Below, piece after piece: positions 11,601-23,600 of a DNA stretch of 64,000 bases (positions are counted from its first letter, which is position 1; each line of letters starts with the position of its first letter). The notes under the pieces were generated by a model. It did no database searches, was not told the DNA's origin, and saw only the letters and a program-made list of their open reading frames with translations. The stretch is from NCBI GenBank assembly GCA_033964015.1, contig CM066925.1:10090204-10154203 (forward strand). The letters run 5' to 3'. Made by a program: the position numbers and the translations under genes. Source of the DNA: Scolanthus callimorphus (lineage: Eukaryota > Cnidaria > Anthozoa > Actiniaria > Edwardsiidae).

Positions 11601-14600
11601 TGGCCTCCTGCATCAACAAAAATTCCATATTTTGTTATATGCCTGTCTGAAAAGTCTAAATATTATGAAGTCCTAAACCAACAATGAAAATTAATTTAGT
11701 CTTTACTGTCGTTCGTAATCCCTTCTGTACTTGTACATGGCAGTGCATTGAGGGCGTGCTTTGACACATTTACAGCGCCCTCGACATCCCTTATCAGGTT
11801 GACAGCCGCATTGCACGAGTAGCTGACACGTTGTAGAGATCTCGGGGAGTACGGTCCAGGGTGTTGGTTCAGCATTTATTACATGATGGTTTTTTCGCCA
11901 TCCCAACTCTGATGGCTATGGGAGACTTCTCCCCAGTAGGTATCACATCCATCTTTGGTCTTCTGGGAAACGTCCGCCCTTGCAACTCAAAGGCTAACTC
12001 CTTGCATACGATGTTTGGGGATGGGCCGAGGGCCAGAGGATTTTTTTCACTTTGACGCTACAGAGCTGTGAGCCCCACCAGGGATGATTAGGAGCTCTTG
12101 GAGGACTGGCTCCGAATTTCAGTGAGTAGAACTGACGATGCTTGATGTCTGGTCATACAAGAACACATTGAAGCTTGCTCTTGCATACTTCCTGGATGGA
12201 AGGAACATCATCGTCAACCATCTGTTTCCACCAATCACATGAGTCAGTGCTGCCACTCAAGGACTTGACCTCTTTGTACCAATGGGTAACGTCAGAGCTG
12301 ACACTTTGCGAGTATAGTATTTAGCTTTAGATGATTTGCATTCTCGTTGCACTTTATTCCTTAGGTCTTTATACTTGTACGAGTCTTTCGTATGCTCTGA
12401 CAGAGCAGTTTGTCTTTGAACGATCAGAGAGGTCAGTCTAGGGATATGTGTGATATGGCTCTCGAGCTTCTGCTCGTCTTATTCCTTGACCTCGTTTATC
12501 TCTTGCGCCTACCTTCGGACTGTTGTTGCCACGTCCCCGCAAGCAATGTCTATCTTCTTCATGTTGTTTGGTAGTAATAGCGCACGTAAAGATAAACAAA
12601 TGATATATGCGTAGTGCTTTTACGTCTTACGGCTCTCTTCTTTGAGCATAATTAAACGGCGGCTCTGTCAATCACGACTACAATGACTTCAGGGGGCTCA
12701 CTATGAACAGTAGGCAGTAGGGGCAACCATCTCCAGCCATCCTGTGAGGCCCGACTTGTTGTAGGAACTTAGGTCACCAAAGTTGGATATAGGGATGATG
12801 GAACTAAATATTGATGCACTCGCTACAAGAAACGTTTGCCTTCAGAAGAAAGAATGTGAAATGATTTTTAGAAACACAGAGATACAGTTATTTAGTGGAT
12901 TGTACATTTCAGTTCACCCCTCGCCTCCCTTCGCCTGATAACAGACAAAACATGCTTCAAAAGCAACATCTTACCAAAAGGACATTGAATTGCTAGAAAG
13001 CAGTACATTGACAACGCTTATTTTTTAGGCAACCTTTTTCTTCTACGCTAGCTGGCGGGCTAGTGGGGTGCTCATAGTTGGTGAGGTCTTGCATTTTGTG
13101 GAAAACCGTTCGAAAAGTTATATAAAAGAACATTTTCCTATAGAAAAGTGTGCTTGCGAAAAGAAGTGGTAGAGTTGAAGCAAGAAAAGTCTAATTAAAA
13201 TCTTAACTGTCTCTTTCTTAACTTAAAACCCAAAAAGGCTAAATACAGGCATTTTGGGCGTGTGGTTAGCTGCGAAGGTGCTAGGTAATTTGTCTGTAAT
13301 AGGTTGCAAAAATATTTCAATAAGAACTATCATGTTGAATTTATTTTTGTAAACCTTTACATTCGTCACTGTAATACCTGTAAGTACCGCAATTGGGCGT
13401 GGTTTGTCTGCCTAAACTTGAAGGGCATGCAATCTCAACATTAAGTGAAGTTGATGAAGAATTTGGATAACGTTTAGTCAGGCTTTAATTTTCATAAAAG
13501 ATAATTAATTCCACCTCTGTAAAACGGAAAGTATGCACGTTTGGGCGTGGTTTTTGCATCAAGACTACAAAGGGTATGAAGCTCTGTCATTGTGCCAAAT
13601 TTCATGCTTGTAACATTAATTTGCACAATTCAACCTAAATTCTGCACCAATCTGCTGTACTACTTGTCATCCTGACAAGATTTCAAAAACCCATTGTTGC
13701 CATCCGTTTCCATCTGCTCTGTAATAGGTCCATGAAGACTACAATCATGATCGATTTGTAGTTAAAGAGCTATTTAACAAACCTAGACTAATATTTTGGC
13801 TATCCATCAGTTGTTTGTATGGTATGTTTTCTACCAAAGAAAGTGCGCTAAAATCGTGACACAGCCCCTTTTTAAAATAATGGTATTAAATAATTAAAAT
13901 AATTAATAATTAAATAATAATTAAATAATAATTAAAATAATTAAAATAATGGTACATTGCAAGAAAATTCAGGTTTGGACATTCAATTTCAGACATTAAA
14001 TGTTCAGACTTTTTTTTCATTCATTTTAGAATTTGGACTAGAAATGTTGGAATAGATTTTATTGTACATCGTGTGGAAAATGTTCTAAAAAAATAAAACA
14101 TACATGACATGTACATGATATTTAACAATTAGTCGCCGAAGGCGACGTAAATATCGGCAAATAGTCACTGAGATGAAGTCGATATTTCCGATATTTACGG
14201 AGCCTGAGGCGACTAATTGTTTTAGTATAATTGCTCAAGTGTCTTTTAAGATTTTTGAGGTTTAGAGGTATTTTTTTAGCTTCTCGTAATAAAGTGCGCG
14301 TGAATATTCCGAACGTTTCGACCAATCAGTGCATGGAATCGCTTGAGTAATTATACTAAAGTACAATTATTTGGGACTTCAGAGTATAAGCTGTAATTGT
14401 GCCACCAAATTGTCATAAAATCATGTTGGTTTCATGTTCAGGAGCAAGCGACCACCTATCGTACCATGCTTGAGGTGATAGTGCAGTACTTGATGGACAA
14501 AGGAAGCTCCATAGCAGCTCCCACAAGTGGTAGATCTACACAACCATCATCTAGTGAAGCTGGGACTGAAATACAGAGACCCCAAACCAGGTACATGTAT

Positions 14601-17600
14601 GGGTAGTGTCATTTAAGCCTGGTGCACACTTGCGACATAACGACATAAGAAAAATATCATGTGAACCAAATTTAGTGGCTTCAAAATGTTGATGTCCGCA
14701 AAAATAACATAAGATTGCTTTGGTGAAGCAATCTAATGATGATCCATGGAAAATACTGATTATTTCAATTATTTTCCCATGCTTTTTTCGTTGCAACATA
14801 ACGTCCTTATGTTGTTATGTCGCTAGTGTGCACCGGGCTTTACAGTGTAAAGTACCATTAGCAGTTACACACATGCTTTGGCGCCCTACATCTGATATCA
14901 CTACACTCACTATGCTTTAGCATCATTTATCTACTAGTGTGCAGGTATGACGTTGGATGGTATGATGTTGCACAGCCCTCCTCAAAGCACCCCGGTCCAC
15001 TGCCAAGACTGCAGACAGGCCAGTCACCTTTAAAGGGGCACTGTCACCATTTTACACGATTTTAGGGTTAACTTAGGTCTCTTAAATGCAGTCAGATTCA
15101 CAAGAATTGAACAAAATAATCGTCTAGGTTTGTTAAATAACCTTTCAGCTACAAGATGAGTACATATTTAGAGTATTTCCGTGTGTTATTGAGCGGATGG
15201 AATTGGATTGTAAAATTACATTTTTTATTTCGTATCAGGCTGAACAGTTTTCAAACTTGAAAATTTGATAGCAAAAGCTATTAAATCTTATGTACTGTAA
15301 GAATGCCTATATAATGCAAGTTTCAGTTCCTTTTTAATCTTTCTAGGACCTAATAACAGGATACATGGGATTCTGAGTTCTTTATGTTAGATCACTGGCC
15401 TTTTTTTATAATATTTTGCTGAAACAACTGTGACAGTGCCCCTTTAAGTCTTCATAGACATGGTGTGATATGGTGTGGGGAAAATTAAAATTGTGTACTA
15501 AATCTTAGAAATTTGGGAGCAAATATCTGTGGATAATTCGGTTTTGTCGCTGTTCATGACGGGGACTCTGGAGACATCTGATTGTGCTCCTCAAGCTCTG
15601 AAAATGCTCTGATTCTGTGGCAGGCCACATTTGCAGGCATTCTGAGGAATGCACTCGTCCTGCAGCAGCCAGGTTGTGGCCACTGGGCTTTGCAGTATGA
15701 GGCTTGATGAGTAGAATTGGTTAAGTCTTGTGTCAATTTGCAGACTGGTGCACCTCTCCTGGTTTTAGGAGAGAAATGATGTGGAAAATTAGAGTAATTT
15801 CTTCTTAATTCTTCCAGCATAATTTAACATTTTACTTTTCTGTAGAAGATACAACATTCTCCTGTGTGACAGTCCTCAAATTGCTGATTCTTTAGGGAAA
15901 GAAAATCCTCTAGAGAGAGACCACGAAAAACAGAGACCCCAGCAGAAACCACAGAGCAAGTCTCAGAAACACAAGACTATGGTGATTTACTGAGGAGACT
16001 AGAAAAATCAGAGGCATCACCCAGGCGAGCTGAAATGTCAAAACTACGAGAGCATGGCTTGCATAAATCAAGTCATTCTCAGAAAGTTAGCTCAGACACG
16101 CAATTTGTTGGTGGATCTAGCGGTGAACATGCTGCTAGACCAAAATCTTCACAGAGAGGAAGAACTCGCAGCACTGGTGGCATGGGAGGGCCGGTGATAA
16201 GCTCAGGTGAGCTGGGTGAACTCCAGGTGACAGCAAGTACTAACAATACAACAGTTGGTGCCATTGTGCAATGGCAACTAGGATTTGACAAGCAAGCATT
16301 TCAACCTATTCGCAACACTGCAATGACCGTGGACCGTGAAAAAAGTGCGATTTGTTTTTTCTTAACTTTAAAATATATCACACGACCATTTTCTCCGAAA
16401 GTTGCTTGTAAACTTCTCATGCGATCGGCCGGGTTCTTTTCAACCCACGGAAATCTGCCGTTTTTTCCACGATTAATTTGAACCTAAAAAAAAATCGCGA
16501 AATCGGTCGTTTTTTCCGCGAGATCGGCCGTTTTCCGCGAAATTGGCTTCTTTTTTTACGCAAGTTTATCCCATTTGATTACCAAAAGGGAATGCCTTGT
16601 TCTTCTTAGGGCTTGCTGGCTTGGGTGATAAGAGGTTAAAACACAAACGGAATCAGTCATCAGAGCTGAATGTCACAGGACACAGTTTTCACATGGAATC
16701 AAGAGACGCTAAGAGCCTTTTTGACGATGATCTCCATCCTAATGATGTTGCACAGCCTGTTGCTGAGGATTTCAAGTCTGATGGGTTTTTTACTTCAAAA
16801 TCAGGCGACAGAGGGGTGAGTTGTTGTGGGAATTTCCTTTCATTTTACTTCTGTATTCACCATTTTTCAGTTGTCAAGACCAGAGTCCGGTTGCTCAAGA
16901 GTGGTTGGTCGCTAATCGAGGATTAATTACCATGGTGACTCGATGGTTTTGTTCAGAACTAAACCTGGTTTACATTTAATCCACATTTGAACAACCCGCT
17001 CCAGGGCCGTCCCTACACTGTATCATGCAGAAGGAGGGAAAGAAGGCCATTGCCCCCTTTCTCATACCTGGGTGGCAGTTTTAAGGCTGATTCTCACTGG
17101 GACGCAAGCCATGAAAATCAAACTCATACATTTCCCTGATGGTTCACACTAGAACGCAACCGCAGACGCAAGTACAATAAAATATTTACGTTCCCTTGCG
17201 CTTGCACCAGCATGTAGACAAACATTTATACATGTAGATACTGTACTTCCTTGAAAACTTAACGATTCATTGTATGGAACTTTATTTTAATAGGTGAAAG
17301 CAGACAGACTGCCTAACGAAGATCCTGAGAACTCAAGTTCCTTTCAGTAAGCTTATTTTATCTGGTTCTGTCGATTCTTTAAAATGATGATCTTCAAACT
17401 TAAGATTATTAAAATCATCTTTCATTCATACGGAATTGTCGTCACTCGCTTGTATTTACTGAACAAGTTATGGTCACACTCTAGTCATAAGATATTTTTG
17501 GTGGTAAATTCATGTCAAGCCCATTTGATCCCGAGTTGTTTTTTTCTTCAAAATTTCCTGGATGCTCGATATCTCGATATCGGCTCAGACGTGTCCACTT

Positions 17601-20600
17601 CATTTTTGTCCTCTTCGGCACCCCCTCTTTTTAGGGTGCTCCGCTGCCCCTGAATCTAAAACTTTGTTTTTAGCGGAGCTCCTGCGCGGGCCGAAGGCCC
17701 GCGCAAGCGGAGCACCATACCTAAGGGAAAAACGTATAGTAGCGGAGCTCCTGCGCGGGCCGAAGGCCCGCGCAAGCGGAGCACCATACCTAAGGGAAAA
17801 ACGTATAGTATACTATCGAGTTGATTTTTGAACGTCACGGGCATTTTGGATCATTTTGATGACGTCATTGATGACGTAAGGGCACGTGACATTGGTGTAG
17901 GGCTCCTCTTATGGTCTTTGAAACTTTGTCCAAGTTTGGCTTCTATAGAAGCTTCCCTTCGGGAGATATGATTTTTTCTTTATTGTTCTGGTATTAAACC
18001 TATAGCGTACGCCGTCCGTCCGTCGTCCGTCCGTCCGTCCGTGTACACATGGGAACCCTGTGGTATGCAAAGAAAAAATTATATCTCCTCAAGGGAACAT
18101 GCTAAGACAACCATACTTGGGATATTTTGTCTATGCCACAAGGGGGGTGCTGTAACACGGACACGTGATGTGACGTCATCGATGACGTCATCTATGCTTG
18201 AAAAATCAATATCTCGTGAAGGGAAGACTCTAAAACAACCAAACTTGGGTAGTGTAGTCTAGGCCACAAGATGACCGAAATGAGGTGGTCACGTGATATG
18301 ACGTCATCGATGACGTCATCTATGCTTGAAAAATCAATATCTCGTGAAGGGAAGACTCTAAGACAACAAAACTTGGGTAGTGTTGTCTAGGCCACCAGAT
18401 GAGCGAAATGAGATGGTCACGTGATATGACGTCATCGATGACGTCATCTACGCTTGAAAAATGAATATCTCATGAAAGGAAGACTCTAAACCAACCAAAT
18501 TTGGGTAATGTAATCCAGGTCGCCAGATGAGCGAAATGAAGTGGTCACGTGATGTGACGTCATCGATGACGTCATCTATGTTTGAAAAATCAATATCTCG
18601 TGAAGGGAAGACTCTAAAACAACCAAACTTTGGTAGTGTAGTCTAGGTAACTAGATGAGCGAAATGAAGTGGTCACGTGATATGACGTCATCGATGACGT
18701 CATCTATGCTTGAAAAATTAATATCTCGTGAAGGGAATACTCTAAAGCAACCATGTAAATCATGTACACATGGGAATCCCTTTCATTCACAGAAAATTTT
18801 ATAACCAGGAGCTCCGCTTTTAGCCAGTGGCTAAATCTATATATTATACTATCGAGTTGATTTTTGAACGTCACGGGCATTTTGGATCATTTTGATGACG
18901 TCATTGATGACGTAAGGGCACGTGACTTTGGTGTAGAGCTCCTCTTATGGTCTTTGAAACTTTGTCCAAGTTTGGCTTCTATAGAAGCTTCCCTTCGGGA
19001 GATATGATTTTTTCTTTATTTTTCTGGTATTAAACCTATAGCGTACGCCGTCCGTCCGTCGTCCGTCCGCCGTCCGTCCGTGTACACATGGGAACCCTGT
19101 GGTATGCAAAGAAAAAATTATATCTCCTCAAGGGAACATGCTAAGACAACCATACTTGGGATATTTTGTCTATGCCACAAGGGTGCTGTAACACGGACAC
19201 GTGATGTGACGTCATCGATGACGTCATCTATGCTTGAAAAATCAATATCTCGTGAAGGGAAGACTCTAAAACAACCAAACTTGGGTAGTGTAGTCTAGGC
19301 CACAAGATGAGCGAAATGAGTTGGTCACGTGATATGACGTCATCGATGACGTCATCTATGCTTGAAAAATCAATATCTCGTGAAGGGAAGACTCTAAGAC
19401 AACAAAACTTGGGTAGTGTAGTCTAGGCCACCAGATGAGCGAAATGGTGGTCACGTGATATGACGTCATCGATGACGTCATCTATGCTTGAAAAATCAAT
19501 ATCTCGTCAAGGGAAGACTCTAAGACAACAAAACTTGGGTAGTGTAGTCTAGGCCACCAGATGAGCGAAATGAGGTGGTCACGTGATATGACGTCATCGA
19601 TGACGTCATCTACGCTTGAAAAATGAATATCTCATGAAAGGAAGACTCTAAACCAACCAAACTTGGGTAATGTAATCCAGGTCACCAGATGAGCGAAATG
19701 AAGTGGTCACGTGATGTGACGTCATCAATGACGTCATCTATGTTTGAAAAACAATATCTCGTGAAGGGAAGACTCTAAAACAACCAAACTTGGGTAGTGT
19801 AGTCTAGGGGTAGTCTAGGTCACCAGATAAGTGAAATGAGGTGGTCTCGTGATATGACGTCAGCGATGACGTCATCTATGCTTGAAAAACTAATATCTCG
19901 TGAAGGGAAGACTCTAAAGCAACCATGTAAACCATGTACACATGGGAATCCCTTTCATTCACACAGAAAATTTTATAACCAGGAGCTCCGCTTTTAGCCA
20001 GTGGCTAAATCTATATATTAGATGTTTATTTTGAGATTTCTACACGTTATTCGTCTTCTAATATTGAACGAAAACAAAAGTGGCTGACACGGGCTCTCTA
20101 ACATGACTTTCACAGGCTGGCGTTGTCTTCGTCTGCAAAAAGACCATCGAAGGAGAGAATCAACAGGTACAGTTACACGTATTTGGTCAATTTTATTATT
20201 TTTTTTTGCGCGCGGGATTTCTTTGTCTTCTTTCCGCGAAACAGGAATCCCGTTTGCCAAAAAATCAATATCCGAAAAAAAAACCACTGAATAGCACCTA
20301 CAGGAATAATAACAAAGTGATTACCAATTATTCACAAAGCCAATACGATAATCGCTCTTTGTGATAAATCAATCAGGAAGTCAACGGGAAAAAAGGGATG
20401 CCTTAAGGCCGGTTCACACTTGCGATTTTTGTTACATTTGTCGCAGCGATTTTTCTCGCGCGAATTGTAATTCAGACTCTCCTGTGTAAACGAGATTTCC
20501 GTGCGATTTCTGTGCTCTGATTTATTCAAATCACATCAAGTTCACATCATATCCGCGACATCACGCGACAAAAGTCGCGGCAGATAACGTCGAGCTGCAC

Positions 20601-23600
20601 CTAGTTTACATTAGTGTTTTCGAGTTGACAAAAATTGCAGCAAAAATTGCAAGTATAAACGGACCTTTACAGCGTAATAATGCCTTTGGATAAGGAAGGC
20701 TCGTGCATTGTACCCATAGCCCGGGGATATGCCCATATTTCGGGGCGAAAACTGTTTCTCACTGGAACGTAAGCGAAAACGCAAGCGCAAGGATATCAAA
20801 CTCATACATTCCACTTTTTTGTGGTTCACACTAGAACGCAATCGCAGACGCAAGCGCAAGGAAATCGAGACATTGCGTTCCCTTGCGCTTGCGTCTAGTG
20901 TGAATCAAGTGAACGCAAGCGCAAGCAGGTAAGCAATGTTGATTTTAGGCTTGCGCTTGTGTTGCTATGATTCACACTTGCATTGCGCTTGCGTCCTGCG
21001 CTTGCGTCCTGCGCTTGCGTCCTACGCTTGCGTCCTGTGCTTGCGTCGTGCGCTTGCGTCCTGTGCTTGCGTCCTGTGCTTGCGTCCTGCGCTTGCGTCC
21101 TGTGCTTGCGTCTTACGCTTGCGTCCTGTGCTTGCGTCCTGAGCTTGCGTCCTGTGCTTGCGTCCTGTGCTTGCGTCCTGCGCTTGCGTCCTGTGCTTGC
21201 GTCCTGCGCTTGCGTCTTACGCTTGCGTCCTGTGCTTGCGTCCTGAGCTTGCGTCCTGTGCTTGCGTCCTGTGCTTGCGTCCTGCGCTTGCGTCCTGCGC
21301 TTGCGTCCTGCGCTTGCGTCCTGCGCTTGCGTCCTGCGCTTGCCTTAAGGGGGTGCTCACCCCTAACCAAAGAGGGCCCTGTTGTCCACCTCCGAGACCT
21401 ACACTGGCAATTGTTCCCAACACATCTTTTCAGTATAAGCACCAGGGCATGCTATAATAATAATAATGATATATTGCATTTATAATGCGCATTAATCAAT
21501 AAGAAATTTTCTACTGCGCCATTACTCGCAGAAATACAAGACTTCTCTTATGAATAAGGATCAAATGTTAGAGCAAAAAGTATATCAACAAAAGCAAACG
21601 TTTCTGAGTTGGCGTAACATGTTTAATCTGTCTGTTTTGTTTGCAGGACTGAGTCATCTGGTTCAAGCAAAACTCAGGTAAAATGAGTCGTGGACTTGGA
21701 CGAGATTCATGATATTGTTACTCTGCACCGATTGTTTTCAGTATGTCCCTAGACATCTACTCGAAGAAATCGGGTAGCTTTTGTAAACCTTGAGTGATAT
21801 TTGTGGTTGCTATAGTAGTGTGATCGAAGGAAACTGGTAAAACACGACTTTGACTGCTGTTTCAGAGTTCGTAGAAAGCGCTGTAAATCCACTTCTTTAC
21901 TTGACATGTACTCTGCTAAATGGCGTGCTGTTTCTGATGTTTCAGGATGAGTTATTATTTGAAGACATTGATGACGATCTCGATCAAGAATTAGGTCAAC
22001 TTAACCTTGGTAAGTGCATATTCGAATAACGCACTTGAGTAGCGCGCGCTGCATTGGTGAAAAGGGCGCTGTTTTGTACGGATTTGTAGCGCAAAGTAGA
22101 GACTGGCTTGCAGTCTACAGTGTATCATCGTCAAAAGCAACAGCTTCACCATTATGATAATTATTTTCTTTTTTTTTTAATCTTAATCGGTATGATAATT
22201 ATTTTCATAATTATAATAACTATGTCCATCTTCTCATTATCATAATTATCATCATTATGATGATGATTTTAATCTTATTCAATATGATTATCATGTTCAT
22301 AATTATGATAATTATGTCCATCTTGTCATTATGATAATTATTTTAATCTTAATCGGTATGATAATTATTTTCATAATTATGATAATTATGCTCATCTTAC
22401 CGTTATGATAATTATTCAACGTCATCATCATCATCAAAAATGTCACCAGGTCTTCTATAACATGAAAACGCAACAAACGTGACGGCGAAAACAATTGTAA
22501 AATTGTCCATAACGGTGTTTTATACGTGTTTCATGTAGGCCCGGCAAAGGCAATCAGCGCGGATTTTGAAAGCAAACCGATCTCCCTCGAACAGGCCATG
22601 GTAGGAGAATAAGTGCTTTATTTAATTGTACTACTTTTATTTCTGAGTGGAGAGTGTGTAGCAACTCTAAGGGAGCATCCCCTCACGTCTGCTCTCCTGT
22701 CCTCTCCCCTGCCCTCAACAACCGTCCCCTTTAAAACCAGCTCAAAATGCCCATTGTTGAATGAAGTTGAATCAAATAATGATGTATTGATTTGACCCAG
22801 CCAAATACCTCTACTTATTTGTATTTCAGTCCCTTAAGAACCTTATATTCGGTACTGCTACAGCCTGTTTTAACCCTGAATGGAGACGGCAAGGGTTTGG
22901 CTTCTGTGACTTGTATGGGCTGGAATATGGAATCGTACAACTCAAGGTACAAACATGCCACTGAGCGAGCTAACCTGGTCTGCTTGTGAATACCATCTGC
23001 ATTCAAAATACAACGCCAGCTCATCGCAGTGCTTGGTCTTTTTCGTAGCCTGATCGCAGGCGTTGGAGAGTAGTTTTAGGTCGAGAATGTGTGCACAAAT
23101 CCAAGATGGCGGCCAAGCAAAAGCAAACTCGCGTTTCTCGACTATTCCCGAATAAGGATAAGCGAAATTTTAATGAAATGTCTATCGCCAAAGTGCACCA
23201 CTCCCCCGTGACTCTTGACAATCAATCTGGGCTCTATACATATGCACAACATGATCCTTTTGTTCTGTATGTTTTCAGGGCGGACCGTGTGGAGTGTTAG
23301 CTGTGGTTCAAGGATTTATCATTAAACACTTGCTCTTTGAAGAGAAGAAAAGAAATGACAACAAAAGGTTTCTTCCTTTTAGCTCTGATTCTTTATATAC
23401 ATTCTCGTACACGAGCGATGAAGACAACGTAAACGCGCAACCTAGTCCTTAGTGTTCCGAGCGGGGGTCCTGTGATTTGAGTGGAAGTGCAAGGGCTGGG
23501 TCACATTGCATCCCTTCCTAATACCGCAGGAAGCCCGTCCAGCAAACGCGCAGCCTGGTCACTGGTGTTCCTAGTGGGGTTCCTGTGCTCGGAGAGGTAG

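Larger units (their letters stand above)
10403..13875. mobile_element. Large TTAA-flanked DNA transposon remnant (~3.5 kb)
   Basis: Lies in MINDY4 intron 3. The left end reads TTAA-AGGGGCTGCTGTCACA, and the right end reads GTGACACAGCCCC then T-rich sequence and TTAA (13872-13875). The arms are inverse over some 200 bp or more: 10560-10680 (AGCAGATTGGTGCAAAATTG, TTACAAGCATGAAATTTGGC) returns inverted near 13560-13660. TTAA targets are typical of the Kolobok and piggyBac superfamilies; the assignment is not settled. The interior contains a decayed minus-strand ORF (11703-11906) and a later foldback insertion (10931-11078). Confidence 0.65.

Noticed and set aside
14944..15030. Additional MINDY4 exon after TGTGCAG
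   Set aside because: The frame is open but no donor precedes the TTAA MITE, and exon 4 joins exon 5 in phase without it.
17811..20021. CRISPR-like array of regular repeats
   Set aside because: The intervals between palindromes are themselves repeated, so there are no unique spacers, and the genome is animal.
20936..21485. Cys/Leu/Arg/Ala-repeat ORFs
   Set aside because: Product of the 13-bp minisatellite; the residues cycle through all three frames of the unit.
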